The notes under the pieces: model-generated
Told to the model about the DNA's origin: nothing
What the model saw: the letters and a program-made list of their open reading frames with translations, nothing else
The model's database searches: none
Source of the DNA: CAVURS01 sp963834425
GTDB taxonomy: Bacteria > Actinomycetota > Actinomycetes > Actinomycetales > CAVURS01
DNA: 64,000 bases
Assembly (NCBI GenBank): GCA_963834425.1
Contig: CAWIBR010000016.1
Coordinates: forward strand, 221,876 to 285,875
Direction of reading: 5' to 3'
Part shown: piece by piece, positions 1 to 8,873 of the stretch
Numbering within the stretch: position 1 is the first letter of the stretch
How the letters are laid out: the number at the start of each line of letters is the position of its first letter
Position numbers and translations under genes: made by a program

Positions 1-176
1 GCAGCCGCAGCGAGCAGGACCGCCGGGTGCAACAGGTCAGCCTCACGCCAGCCGGCCGGACGACGTTGGCGCAGGCTCAGCGCACCGCGGCCACGATCCA
101 GCAGGAGATCGCAGACCGCCTCGGCCCCGACGCGGACGCCGACCTGCGAGCCTTGCTCGCCAAGCTCATCGCCTGA
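1..176 (+). CDS. MarR family transcriptional regulator, 3' fragment
   Basis: Only the last 58 codons are present, because the gene starts before the window. Reading from base 3, the fragment contains DRRVQQVSLTPAGR, the usual wing of the MarR winged-helix DNA-binding domain, followed by a helix rich in Ala, Gln and Leu that matches the C-terminal dimerisation helix of the family. It ends with TGA at 174-176. MarR proteins are dimeric repressors that often respond to small phenolic or drug-like ligands. The target cannot be inferred, because the upstream neighbours are missing and the next gene is convergent. Confidence 0.7.
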   Translation, partial: SRSEQDRRVQQVSLTPAGRTTLAQAQRTAATIQQEIADRLGPDADADLRALLAKLIA

Positions 177-210
177 CCCGCCGACGGGAGCCTGGCCGAG
201 GCCGAGGCGA

Positions 211-987
211 TCAGCCGGTGGGCGTGCCGACCGGTACGGCGGGCGCGGTGGTCGCGGGCGTACCCGTGGGGGTCGGCGTCCCGCTCGGAGCGGACGTGGC
301 CGGGGCGGACGTGGCCGGGTCCGGCGTCGGCGCGGTCGTCGTCGGGGCGCTGGTCGGTGTCACCGCCGGCGTGGTCGCAGTGGGCGCGGGAGCGGGGGTC
401 TCCTGGTGGGCGGGCTGGGCCGTCGACGGGCGCGTCAGGTGGCCGACGGTGGTGCCCCCCGAACCGCCCGAGATCGGCCGGCCGATGGTCAGCTCGATGA
501 CCGAGATCACGAGCATCGCGATCACGAACGCCGTGACCGCCAGCACAACCCCTGTCTGCCATCGCATCCAGCGGGGCCGCTGCGGCGCATCGATGACCGT
601 CTCGGGCCCGGCACCGTCGCCGGGGATGGCCGAGCCGGACTCGGCGTACGGCGGCCTGGGACTGTCCAGCCCCTGGCCCACTGCGCGCTCGATCGACGGA
701 ACGTCACCCGGTCCGGGGCCGCCGTGGGCGACTCCGACCCGACTACGGGTGACCACGGTGACGACCTTGGTCTCGCCGAGCCGCTCGCCCGCGCGACGGA
801 ACGAGTGGGCATAGACGGCGCCCCCGACGGTGGCCACCATGCTTCCGATCGCAGCTCCGAGCACCGTGCCGCCGACGCCGAGGAAGGACGCCACGACGGC
901 AGCCGACACCGCCGCGAGGGCGCTGCCGGCCACCTGGGCCAGGCTGATCTGGGGTCGGCGATCCGGGGAAGTCATCTCCTGCTTCAT
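211..987 (-). CDS. Membrane protein with Pro/Thr-rich C-terminal tail
   Basis: 258 residues, not assigned to a named family. Residues about 15-60 are Ala/Gly-rich and hydrophobic with glycine-zipper spacing. A second clear membrane segment lies near residues 143-168 (VVLAVTAFVIAMLVISVIEL). From about residue 175 to the end the protein is almost only Pro, Thr, Ala and Ser, typical of an extracytoplasmic wall-spanning linker. A cytoplasmic segment with Arg-rich parts lies between the two hydrophobic stretches. The start could be the first Met or the Met at residue 5. It is convergent with the MarR fragment and lies downstream of the two-component operon on the same strand, with a 49-bp gap. The function is unknown. 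Confidence 0.6.
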   Translation of the reverse strand: MKQEMTSPDRRPQISLAQVAGSALAAVSAAVVASFLGVGGTVLGAAIGSMVATVGGAVYAHSFRRAGERLGETKVVTVVTRSRVGVAHGGPGPGDVPSIERAVGQGLDSPRPPYAESGSAIPGDGAGPETVIDAPQRPRWMRWQTGVVLAVTAFVIAMLVISVIELTIGRPISGGSGGTTVGHLTRPSTAQPAHQETPAPAPTATTPAVTPTSAPTTTAPTPDPATSAPATSAPSGTPTPTGTPATTAPAVPVGTPTG

Positions 988-1036
988 CGTCTGGGCGTCC
1001 CCATGCGTTCCCCAGATGGACCTGGGGTGAGCGAGG

Positions 1037-2491
1037 TCACGTCGGCTTCGCGACCACCGAGTCCTCGGCCGGCCACCGCACGGTCACCTGGGTGCCGGGT
1101 GGTTGGCCATCGGGTTCGGCGTCCTCGACCCGCACGGTGCCGCCCGAGGATTGGACCAGCCGGTGCACGATGGCCAGGCCCAGCCCGCTGCCGCCGTCGG
1201 CCCGCGAGCGCGCGGCGTCGAGCCGGGTGAACCGCTCGAAGACCCGCTCCCGGTCGGCCGGTGCGATCCCGGGACCGTCGTCACTCACCGACAGCTCGAC
1301 CAGCCCACCATCCCGACGTACGGCGATCGTCACCGCCGTCCGGGCATAGCGGGCCGCGTTGTCGACCAGGTTGACCAGGATCCGCGTGACTGCGTCCGGA
1401 TCGGCCCGGATCTGCGCGCTTTCATTGCCCGCGTGAGTCGAGGAGACCGAACCCGTTGTAGCAGTGAGGCTTTCGAGGGTCACCGGCACGGCCCACGGGC
1501 GGGCTGACACCTCGCGGGCCAGCTCGACCAGGTCGACCGGTTCCGAGCGGTGAGCGGGCGCCCGGTCCTCGCTGCGGGCCAGCAGCAGCAGGTCGTCGAC
1601 CAGCCGGGCCAGCCGGTCGGTGTCGGCGAGCACGCCGTCGGCCGTCTCCTCCCAGGGCGCTGAGTCGGGGTGGCGGCGCGCGACCTCGAGCTGCGTCCGG
1701 ATCGCGCTGAGCGGGCTGCGCAGCTCGTGCGCGGCATCGGCGACGAAGGCCCGCTGGGCCGCGCTGGCACCTTCCAGCCGGTCGAGCATCCCGTTGAGCG
1801 TCTCGGCCAGGCGCTGGACCTCGTCCTGGGCAGCCGGCACGGGAAGCCTTCGGCCATCAGCGGATCCGGCCGCGGCGATCTCCTCGGCCCCGGTGCGCAG
1901 CCGCGAGACCGGCTCCAGCGCCCGGCCCACCAACAGCCAACAGACGAGGGCGAAGGCGACCAGCAGGATCGGGCCGCCGACGGCAGTGGCGATGGCGAGC
2001 GCCCGCACGCTGCCGGAGGCCTCGGCCTGGCTGACGGCGACCAGCACGGTCTGCCCGGCCGCCTGGCCCTTGCCGGCCGGCACGGGGTAGCCCACGACCC
2101 GCAGCGAGTCCGGCGTGCCCAGCCGGGCGCCGTCGATGACCTTGACCTGACCGGCCCGCACGGCCTGCACCTCGCCCGGCTCGAGCAGCGCGGTGAGGCG
2201 GTCGGCGCCGGCCGAGACCGCGACCACGCGCCCTTCGCTGTCGACGATCTGGACGCCGGCCGTGCCGGCACCGACCGGCACGGGATCGGGCAGCTGCCCG
2301 CTGTGTGCGAGGGCGGCCACGTCCTTGGCCTGCTGCCGGGCCGAGTCGTCGAGCGAGTGCAGCACCGAGTGGCGCACGACGGCCAGCAACAGCACGGCGC
2401 TGATCGCCAGGGTGACCGCGACGACGGCCGTCGCGATGATGGTCAGCCGGGCCCGCAGGCTGAGCCGGCTCGTGTCCGGTCGCAGGCGCAT
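1037..2491 (-). CDS. Two-component sensor histidine kinase (HAMP, HisKA, HATPase)
   Basis: 484 residues. The order is an N-terminal membrane helix (RARLTIIATAVVAVTLAISA), an extracytoplasmic sensor loop, a second helix near residues 170-195, a HAMP linker, the dimerisation/phosphoacceptor box (FVADAAHELRSPLSAI, His intact), an N-box (LVNLVDNAARYA) and ATP-lid motifs (DDGPGIAP, GGSGLGLAIV). The ATG at 2491 is chosen because the longer open frame runs into the response regulator gene and encodes nothing kinase-like. The start lies 10 bp after the regulator stop, so the two are co-transcribed. It probably senses an envelope signal and phosphorylates the adjacent OmpR-type regulator. The divergent LolA-like/ABC operon is a plausible target. 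Confidence 0.93.
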   Translation of the reverse strand: MRLRPDTSRLSLRARLTIIATAVVAVTLAISAVLLLAVVRHSVLHSLDDSARQQAKDVAALAHSGQLPDPVPVGAGTAGVQIVDSEGRVVAVSAGADRLTALLEPGEVQAVRAGQVKVIDGARLGTPDSLRVVGYPVPAGKGQAAGQTVLVAVSQAEASGSVRALAIATAVGGPILLVAFALVCWLLVGRALEPVSRLRTGAEEIAAAGSADGRRLPVPAAQDEVQRLAETLNGMLDRLEGASAAQRAFVADAAHELRSPLSAIRTQLEVARRHPDSAPWEETADGVLADTDRLARLVDDLLLLARSEDRAPAHRSEPVDLVELAREVSARPWAVPVTLESLTATTGSVSSTHAGNESAQIRADPDAVTRILVNLVDNAARYARTAVTIAVRRDGGLVELSVSDDGPGIAPADRERVFERFTRLDAARSRADGGSGLGLAIVHRLVQSSGGTVRVEDAEPDGQPPGTQVTVRWPAEDSVVAKPT

Positions 2492-2501
2492 CGTCGCGAC
2501 C

Positions 2502-3179
2502 TCAGCCGCCGTCTGCGGCGAGCCGGTAGCCCGCACCACGGACGGTCTGCAGCGCCGAGCGGCCGTACGGCGCGTCGATCTTGCGCCGGAGGTAGCCGAC
2601 GTAGACCTCGACGACATTCGGCGCCACGTCGTCGTTGGCATCCCAGACGTGGGTCAGGATCTCCGCCTTCGGGACCACCTCGCCACGACGGCGCATGAGC
2701 AGCTCCAGGAGGGCGAACTCCGTTGCCGTCAAAGCGATCTGATGACCTCCACGAGTGACTGATCGAGCCGCGGGATCGAGGCTGAGGTCGCCCGCCTCGA
2801 GAACCGTCGGCCGTTCCGGTGCACCCCGACGCAGCAGGGCGCGCAGCCGGGCCAGCAGCACCACATAGGAGAACGGCTTGGTCAGGTAGTCGTCGGCACC
2901 GACGTCGAGACCGTCGGCCTCGTCGTACTCGCCGTCCTTGGCCGACAGCATCAGGACCGGCACCCAGTTCTGCTCGGCCCGCAACGCCTCGCAGACCCGG
3001 TAGCCACTCAGGCCCGGGAGCATGACGTCGAGCACCACCGCGTCGTAGCCGCCCTCGCGGGCCAGGTGCAGCCCGTCGATGCCGTCGTGCGCCAGGTCGA
3101 CGCCGAAACCCTCGGCGCGCAGCCCGCGCTGCAACGCCTGGGCCAGCCGCACCTCGTCCTCGACGACAAGCACCCGCAC
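2502..3179 (-). CDS. OmpR/PhoB-type response regulator
   Basis: 225 residues. The receiver domain (about 1-115) has the acidic pocket VVEDE, the phosphoacceptor Asp in VVLDVMLPGLSG, the Ser/Thr switch in LMLSAKDG and the Lys in DDYLTKPF. The C-terminal winged helix (about 130-222) has the family signatures LTATEFALLELLMRR and VVEVYVGYLRRKID followed by VRGAGYRL. It is the first gene of a two-gene minus-strand operon with the kinase. The 81-bp gap to the divergent LolA-like gene probably holds both promoters, which suggests that this regulator controls that operon. That link is inference. Confidence 0.95.
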   Translation of the reverse strand: MRVLVVEDEVRLAQALQRGLRAEGFGVDLAHDGIDGLHLAREGGYDAVVLDVMLPGLSGYRVCEALRAEQNWVPVLMLSAKDGEYDEADGLDVGADDYLTKPFSYVVLLARLRALLRRGAPERPTVLEAGDLSLDPAARSVTRGGHQIALTATEFALLELLMRRRGEVVPKAEILTHVWDANDDVAPNVVEVYVGYLRRKIDAPYGRSALQTVRGAGYRLAADGG

Positions 3180-3260
3180 AGGGTCCAGCCTGCCTGGTCA
3201 TGCCCCGACTGCGAACCAAACCGGCAGTCAGTCGCCCTCAGCGTCCTCACAGGAGGGCTG

Positions 3261-4430
3261 GTGCAGGGTGGGCCCATGAGTTCTCCCCGACGACTGTCCT
3301 CCCGGGCCCGCTGGGCCGTCCCCGCCGTTGCCGTCGCCGTGGTCGCCGGTGCGATCGGTGTGCCGCTCATGTCGGCCGACGCCTCGCCCACCCTGCCGGC
3401 CAAGACCGCGGGTCAGCTGCTCGCCGACATCGGCGCCGCCCAGGCCCGGCCGTTCTCCGGCACCGTCGTCGAGACCGCGAAGCTCGGACTGCCGGACCTG
3501 CCGGGGCAGGACCAGTCCTCGACCAGCCCGCTCGCCCTGCTCACCGGCTCGCACACCGTGCGGGTCTGGTACGGCGGCCCGCAGCTGACCCGGCTCGCGC
3601 TCGTCGGCAACCTCTCCGAGTCCGACCTGGTGCGCAATGGCAGCAACCTGTGGCTGTGGTCGAGCAAGGACCGGACGGCCGAGCACCTTCGCCTTCCGGC
3701 CGAGGCCGCGGCGAAGGACCCAGCGAAGGTTGCTCAGCAGCAAGCGATGGAGAAGCTGACTCCTCAACAGGCGGCCAGCCAGGCGCTCGCCGCGATCGAC
3801 CCCACGACCGCGGTCAGCGTGGACCGCACGGCCCGGGTCGCCGGTCGCTCGGCGTACCAGCTGGTCCTGAAGCCGAAGGACACCCGCTCGCTCGTCGGGT
3901 CGGTGGAGATCGCGATCGACGCCAAGACCGACGTCCCGCTGCGGGTCGAGGTCTTCGCCAAGGGCGCGACATCGCCGGCGTTCGAGACCGGCTTCACCAC
4001 GGTGACGTTCAGCAAGCAGCCCGCCTCGGTCTTCCGGTTCACCGCACCGCCGAACACCAAGGTCACGACCAAGGACCTCACGAAGCCGCAAGGGCATCCC
4101 GTGGCTCCGGGCAACGCCAGCAAAGCGCTGCAGGGCAAGGGATCGGGCGCCGCGGCCGGCTCCGAGCCGACGGTGATCGGCAAGGGGTGGACCTCGATCG
4201 TCGAGGTGAGCGGCGTCAACCTGGCGCAGGCGACCAAGGGCGCGTCCGCGTCCAGTGACGCGCTGCTGCAGGCGCTCACGCCGGTCAGCGGCAGCTACGG
4301 CTCGGGCCGGGTGCTCAAGACCTCGCTCGTCTCGGTGCTGGTCCTCAGCGACGGGCGCGCATTCGTCGGAGCCGTGCCACCGTCGATGCTCGAGCAGGCT
4401 GCGGCCAGCGCCCACGCCGCGACCAAGTGA
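3261..4430 (+). CDS. LolA-like periplasmic/exported lipid-carrier family protein
   Basis: About 389 residues. An Arg-rich N-terminus is followed by one hydrophobic signal segment (WAVPAVAVAVVAGAIGVPL) and then a LolA/LppX-like fold region: repeated short beta-strands, AYQLVLKP, and EIAIDAKTDVPLRVEVFAKG, which resembles the outer-membrane lipoprotein carrier superfamily found in actinobacteria. A perfect AGGAGGG at 3251-3257 lies just before the GTG at 3261, so that start is preferred over the ATG at 3276. The stop overlaps the ABC ATPase start by 4 bp, so the three genes form an operon. The protein may deliver or sense a substrate of the ABC system. No lipobox was seen. Confidence 0.75.
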   Translation: MQGGPMSSPRRLSSRARWAVPAVAVAVVAGAIGVPLMSADASPTLPAKTAGQLLADIGAAQARPFSGTVVETAKLGLPDLPGQDQSSTSPLALLTGSHTVRVWYGGPQLTRLALVGNLSESDLVRNGSNLWLWSSKDRTAEHLRLPAEAAAKDPAKVAQQQAMEKLTPQQAASQALAAIDPTTAVSVDRTARVAGRSAYQLVLKPKDTRSLVGSVEIAIDAKTDVPLRVEVFAKGATSPAFETGFTTVTFSKQPASVFRFTAPPNTKVTTKDLTKPQGHPVAPGNASKALQGKGSGAAAGSEPTVIGKGWTSIVEVSGVNLAQATKGASASSDALLQALTPVSGSYGSGRVLKTSLVSVLVLSDGRAFVGAVPPSMLEQAAASAHAATK

Positions 4431-5365
4431 GCAGCGGCCGGATGATCTCCAGCGCGGGGCTGACCAAGCGCTTCGCCGGCGGGCACGTCGCGGTCGATCA
4501 CGTCGACCTCGACGTGCCCGCCGGCGCGGTCTACGGCTTCCTCGGGCCCAACGGCTCCGGCAAGACGACGACCATCCGGATGTTGCTCGGCCTGATCGCG
4601 CCGTCCGACGGCACCCACTCGCTGCTGGGTGTCCCGATGCCGCGGGGCGCCGCCGAGGTGCTCCCCCAGGTCGGCGCGCTCGTCGAGGGCCCGGCCTTCC
4701 ACCCCTACCTGTCCGGGCGCGACAACCTGATGCGGCTCGATGCGGCCGACCGGTCGGTGCCCGGAGGGCGAGCCCGCGAGCGGGTCGGCGACGCCCTGGA
4801 CCGGGTCGGCCTGTCGGCGGCGGCGCGCAAGAAGTACCGCGCCTACTCCCTCGGCATGCGCCAGCGGCTCGGCCTGGCCGGGGCCCTGCTGCGCCAGCGC
4901 GAGCTCTTCGTCCTCGACGAACCGACGAACGGCCTTGACCCGCAAGGGACCCGGGAGGTGCGCAACCTGGTCCACGAGGTGGCGGCCGAAGGCGCAACCG
5001 TCTTCGTCTCCTCCCACCTGCTGAGCGAGATCGAGCAGATGTGCACCCACGTGGGCGTGATGAGTCGGGGTCGGCTGGTCTTCCAGGGTTCGCTCGACCA
5101 GCTGGGCGCCGCATCGGTGACCCGGGTGCGCGTGCAGACCTCGCAGCCCGCCGAAGCGATCTCGGTGCTCGGCGGCTTGGGCTTGGCCGCGCCGACGGTG
5201 GTGGACGGGCAGGTCTTCGCCGACCTCGGCGACATCGACAGCGCCACGGTCACTGCAGCACTGGTCGGAGCGGGGGTGCCCGTCCGGCAGCTCGTCGTCG
5301 AGCGGCCCGACCTCGAGGAGCTCTTCGTGGGCCTGACCGGGGAGGGCTTCGATGTCGACCAGTGA
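4427..5365 (+). CDS. ABC transporter ATP-binding protein (ABC-2 exporter type)
   Basis: 312 residues. Walker A is GPNGSGKTTT, the signature is YSLGMRQRLGLAG, Walker B is LFVLDEPTNGLDP and the switch His lies in SSHLLSEIEQ. This is the CcmA/drug-exporter type of single-NBD subunit with a C-terminal regulatory extension of about 80 residues. The GTG start overlaps the LolA-like stop (GTGA), and the 3' end overlaps the permease by 14 bp, which indicates translational coupling. With the permease it should form a homodimeric ATPase-driven exporter or membrane-remodelling pump. The substrate is unknown; antimicrobial peptide or lipid export is the common role of such sets next to two-component systems. 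Confidence 0.93.
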   Translation: MSSGRMISSAGLTKRFAGGHVAVDHVDLDVPAGAVYGFLGPNGSGKTTTIRMLLGLIAPSDGTHSLLGVPMPRGAAEVLPQVGALVEGPAFHPYLSGRDNLMRLDAADRSVPGGRARERVGDALDRVGLSAAARKKYRAYSLGMRQRLGLAGALLRQRELFVLDEPTNGLDPQGTREVRNLVHEVAAEGATVFVSSHLLSEIEQMCTHVGVMSRGRLVFQGSLDQLGAASVTRVRVQTSQPAEAISVLGGLGLAAPTVVDGQVFADLGDIDSATVTAALVGAGVPVRQLVVERPDLEELFVGLTGEGFDVDQ

Positions 5366-6299
5366 GCTCGCCCGACCCGCCGCACCCGAGCCCGAGCCCG
5401 GACGCGGGACGGCCGAAACCGTTGATACGACGCCGCTCGGGGCACCGGCGGGTCAGCCCACGACGTACGCCGGGGCCGGTGGCCCGGCGGCCTTCCTGCG
5501 CTTCCAGCGCTCGGAGCTGCGGCTGATCTTCCGCCGGCGCCGCAACCTGGCCCTGCTCGGCGTGCTCTCGCTTGCGCCGATCCTGCTCGGCATCGCCGTG
5601 CGGGTCTCGGCTCCGAGCAACGGTGACGGGCCGGCCTTCATCGGCGACATCACCGAGAACGGCCTCTTCCTGGCCTTCACCTCGCTCGTCGTGACGCTGC
5701 CACTCTTCCTGCCGCTGACCGTGTCGGTCGTGGCCGGGGAGTCGATCGCCGGTGAGGCGGCGACGGGATCGCTGCGCAACCTGTTGGTCGTGCCCGTCGG
5801 ACGGACCCGCCTGCTCGTCGTGAAGTACCTCGGAGTTGCGGCGTTCTCCGTCGTGGCCGCGGCCACCGTCTTCGTCGTGGGCACCGTGGTCGGCCTGGTT
5901 CTGTTTCCGCACGGACCGGTCACCCTGCTCTCCGGCAACGTCATCTCCGCCGGCTCCGCCGTGACCCGCTCGGTGCTCGTCGCGGGTTACGTCGCCGCCA
6001 TGCTGCTCGGGCTCGCGGCCATCGGGCTGTTCATCTCGACGTTGACCGAGGTGCCGATGGGCGCGATGGCCGCGACGGCCGTCCTGGTCATCGCCGCCCA
6101 GATCGCCGACTCGGTGCCGCAGATCGCGTGGTTGCACCCGTACCTGTTCACGCACTACTGGCTGGCCTTCGGCGACTTACTGCGCCAGCCCATCGCCACT
6201 CACGACATCGGCCTCGGCCTGCTCTCCCAAGCGGCGTACATCCTGATCTTCGGCACCCTCGCCTGGGCTCGCTTCACCAGCAAAGACATCACCTCCTGA
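5352..6299 (+). CDS. ABC-2 type transporter permease
   Basis: 315 residues. A Pro/Glu-rich cytoplasmic N-terminus of about 45 residues precedes a typical ABC-2 core with about six membrane segments, including LALLGVLSLAPILLGIAV, LVVTLPLFLPLTVSVVAG and a GESIAGEAATGSLRNLLV amphipathic coupling region. The start lies inside the ATPase gene and the stop at 6299 closes the operon. It is the membrane half of the exporter. There are 70 bp to the next gene, on the same strand. Confidence 0.9.
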   Translation: MSTSELARPAAPEPEPGRGTAETVDTTPLGAPAGQPTTYAGAGGPAAFLRFQRSELRLIFRRRRNLALLGVLSLAPILLGIAVRVSAPSNGDGPAFIGDITENGLFLAFTSLVVTLPLFLPLTVSVVAGESIAGEAATGSLRNLLVVPVGRTRLLVVKYLGVAAFSVVAAATVFVVGTVVGLVLFPHGPVTLLSGNVISAGSAVTRSVLVAGYVAAMLLGLAAIGLFISTLTEVPMGAMAATAVLVIAAQIADSVPQIAWLHPYLFTHYWLAFGDLLRQPIATHDIGLGLLSQAAYILIFGTLAWARFTSKDITS

Positions 6300-6369
6300 C
6301 CCCTCCTGCTTGTCTCGGGATGCGGACCGTGGGTGACCAACAGGCGGACGGGCCGTACCGTTTCGGAGC

Positions 6370-7223
6370 ATGAGCCGTGATGCCTCGCTGGTGGACGCCG
6401 ACTGGGTCGCCGAGCACCTGGACGACCCTTCCGTGGTGCTGGTCGAGGTCGACGAGGACACCTCGGCCTACGCCCGCGGACACATCCCCGGCGCCGTCCG
6501 GGTCGACTGGCGCGACGACCTGCAGGACCCGGTGCGCCGCGACTTCGTCAGTCGCGAGCAGTTCGAGGCGCTGATGTCCGACCGTGGCGTCGGCAACGAC
6601 CACACCGTCGTGCTCTACGGCGGCAACAACAACTGGTTCGCGGCCTACGCCTACTGGTACTTCACGCTCTACGGCCACGCCGACGTCCGCCTGCTCGACG
6701 GCGGCCGCAAGAAGTGGGAGCTCGACGGCCGGGAGCTGACCGCCGAGGTGCCCGGAGCGGCCGGCCACGACGTACGCCGCGCAGGAGCAGGACTCCTCGC
6801 TGCGGGCGATGCGCGATGAGGTGCTTGGCCGCGATCGGCGAGCGCAACCTGGTCGACGTCCGCTCCCCCGACGAGTTCTCCGGACGGCTGCTGGCGCCGG
6901 CCCACCTGCCGCAGGAGCAGTCGCAGCGGGCGGGTCACATCCCGACCGCGCGCAACATCCCGTGGAGCAAGGCGGCCCGAGACGACGGGACGTTCCGCGA
7001 CGACGACGAGCTGCGCGAGCTGTACGCCGAGGAGGGCGTGGACTTCGACCGGGACACGATCGCCTACTGCCGCATCGGCGAGCGGTCGGCGCACACCTGG
7101 TTCGTCCTGCACGAGATCCTCGAGCAACCCAACGTCAAGAACTACGACGGCTCGTGGACCGAGTGGGGCTCGCTGGTCGGCGTACCGATCGCGCTGGGTG
7201 AAGAGCCGGGGAGCCTCTCGTGA
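6370..7223 (+). CDS. sseA: Two-domain sulfurtransferase (rhodanese), frameshifted
   Basis: A tandem rhodanese of about 283 residues once two single-base insertions are removed. The first is near 6751 (CCC for CC in the VPERPATTY region), the second near 6823 (TT for T in DEVLAAIGERNLVDV). Domain 1 lacks the catalytic Cys (VVLYGGNNNWFA). Domain 2 has the active-site loop CRIGERSAHTW. It also carries the conserved RSPDEFSGRLLAPAHLPQEQ segment of mycobacterial SseA/CysA proteins. The enzyme transfers a sulfane sulfur, classically from thiosulfate. The last 4 bp overlap the DUF1416 gene, a standard actinobacterial pairing. All conserved blocks survive in some frame, so sequencing error is more likely than a true pseudogene. 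Confidence 0.85.
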
Positions 7224-7534
7224 GCTGCGCGAGCCCCGAGGGCGGCCACGCGTTGCCAGCGACGGCCGACGGCGGAGCCGGCACCGAGTCGGTCATCCAG
7301 GGGATCGTCGTCCGCGCCGGTGAGCCCGTGCGGTCCTACGTGCGACTGCTCGGCGAGACCGGCGAGTTCACTGCGGAGGTGCCGACCGGTGACGACGGGC
7401 GATTCCGTTTCTTCGCCGCCCCCGGCGCCTGGACCCTGCGGACCCTTGCGCCGCGCAGCGAACCCGTCGACACGCTCGCCGAGGCAGCCCAGGGACAGAT
7501 CACCGAGATCGTCGTCGAGTTGCCCGCTCTCTGA
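7220..7534 (+). CDS. DUF1416 family protein (sulfurtransferase partner)
   Basis: 104 residues starting at a GTG that overlaps the sseA stop (GTGA). The core VIQGIVVRAGEPVRSYVRLL and the ending GAWTLRTLAPRSEP match the small DUF1416 proteins that accompany SseA in mycobacteria and streptomycetes (SseC-like). The predicted fold is a small all-beta sandwich of the carboxypeptidase-regulatory kind. The role is presumed to be in thiosulfate or sulfane-sulfur handling because the linkage is so conserved, but no catalytic activity is established. It is followed by a convergent EAL gene 77 bp away. Confidence 0.88.
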   Translation: MSCASPEGGHALPATADGGAGTESVIQGIVVRAGEPVRSYVRLLGETGEFTAEVPTGDDGRFRFFAAPGAWTLRTLAPRSEPVDTLAEAAQGQITEIVVELPAL

Positions 7535-7611
7535 CCGACCCTGGTCAGAGAGCGGGCCTGGCAAGGGCGGATGGCCCGGGCACCGGACGTGCCCGAGCCA
7601 CCCACCCGGTC

Positions 7612-8460
7612 TCAGGCGGGTCGTTCCCGCAGCAGGGCGCTGATCTGGTCGGCCGGTACCGGCCGTCCGAGGAGGAAGCCTTGGGCTAGGTCACAGCCCA
7701 TGTCTCGCAACAGGTTCAGCGTCTCCGCGTCCTCGATACCCTCGGCAACGCTCTGGATCCCCAGTCGCGCAGCAGAGGTCGATCATCGACCGCACGATGG
7801 CCTGCGTGCGCCAGTCGCAGCGCATGCGCTGGACGAACGACCGATCGATCTTGATCTCGTCGACCGGCAGCTCCTGCACGATGGCCAGGGACGAACACCC
7901 CGCACCGAAGTCGTCGGCCGAGAGGCCAACGCCCAGGTCGCGCAGCCGGTTGACCGTCGGCCGGATCCGGTCGAGATCCTCCGGTTGAAGGTCCTCGGTC
8001 AGCTCCAGCCGTAACGTGCCCGGCGGCAGCCCGCACGTCTCGACGACGCGCACCACGTCCTGCACCAACGTTGGCCCGATCGCTGCGGGAGCGATGTTGA
8101 CCGCCATCGTCAGCCGATGGCCATCGCGCCACCAGCTCGTCGCCTGAGCGGCGGCCATGGCCAGCACGCTGGTCGTGAGGGCCGGCATCAGCCCGCTCCG
8201 CTCGGCGATCGGAAGAAAGACGGCCGGCGCCAGCACGCCGAACCGGGGATGGTGCCAACGCACCAGCGCCTCCACCCCGATCAAGCTCCCCCTGGGAGCT
8301 CGATCTGGGGCTGGTAGTGGACGGTCAGCTGGTTCGACCAGATCGCCGTACGCAGGTCGGCCACCCCCTGCGGGGCCGACCTGCTGTCTTGTGGGTCCCC
8401 ACCGGCACCGGAGAGGACTGGCGGACTGTTTTCGCCGCGCATGGCGAATGAGAGAGACAT
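7612..8460 (-). CDS. EAL-domain cyclic-di-GMP phosphodiesterase, frameshifted
   Basis: A stand-alone EAL domain of about 282 residues. Reading from the ATG at 8460, the start DLRTAIWSNQLTVHYQPQIEL is in one frame. A one-base loss near 8284 then moves to the main frame (GVEALVRWHHPRFGVL through IVRSMIDL), and a one-base gain near 7768 moves to the last frame (LGIQSVAEGIEDAETLNLLR, LAQGFLLGRP). Metal and catalytic motifs are intact: EALVRW, ELTED, SADDFGAG, EIKIDRSF and AEGIED. It should hydrolyse c-di-GMP to pGpG in the cytoplasm. No sensor domain precedes it. The divergent gene is a GGDEF-EAL protein, so both probably act on one local c-di-GMP pool. Confidence 0.82.
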
Positions 8461-8873
8461 AGCGGTGACTCCAGGGGAGGGTCTGCCTCAGTGGTCCCTC
8501 CTATTAACGGGAGGGACGGGCCCTAGCGACAGGCCTTGCCTGCACAGCCCGTTGGCGTTGCGTGCACAACCGGCCGGCCGCTCGTGGAGCTCAGGCGGGG
8601 ATGGTCAGTCGCCGGTATCGATTGCCTCGACAATGACAACTACGACATTCCCAAGACGGACCTTCCGGGATATCGTCCGATTTCCGGAATGCTGTGCTCG
8701 AACGTCATGATCGGGGAATAGCGACCAGGGCCGCGGCGCATGTTCCAGGAGCACAGCCACCACCACGCGTAACCTTCAGCGTCACGCTCCGTTAGCCGAT
8801 AGGAAGCCAGGCGCGTCCGGGGATTTCTCGCCCTCCTCAGCGCGCCTCCCTGCGGCTTCATGGAGGTGACGGC
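8461..8873. other. Divergent intergenic region between two c-di-GMP genes
   Basis: 413 bp without a convincing gene. It holds a perfect 8-bp inverted repeat, GTCCCTCC at 8494-8501 and GGAGGGAC at 8510-8517, around an AT-rich 8-base loop, 34 bp upstream of the EAL gene start. There is no T-run, so an operator or leader hairpin is more likely than a terminator. GGAGGTG at 8865-8871 region serves as ribosome binding site for the GGDEF-EAL gene. I looked for a GEMM-type c-di-GMP riboswitch and did not find one. Confidence 0.4.

Noticed and set aside
2492..2641. N-terminal extension of the first sensor kinase into the response regulator gene.
   Set aside because: The extra 50 residues have no kinase similarity and overlap the intact winged helix of the regulator. 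The ATG at 2491 gives a normal membrane helix start.
6740..6830. Programmed frameshifting in the rhodanese gene.
   Set aside because: Two shifts at unrelated short runs in one gene, without a slippery heptamer plus structure, fit sequence error better than recoding.
8461..8873. GEMM-type c-di-GMP riboswitch before the GGDEF-EAL gene.
   Set aside because: No conserved GEMM core or paired helices of the right order were found. Only a simple 8-bp hairpin is present, and it is closer to the divergent gene.
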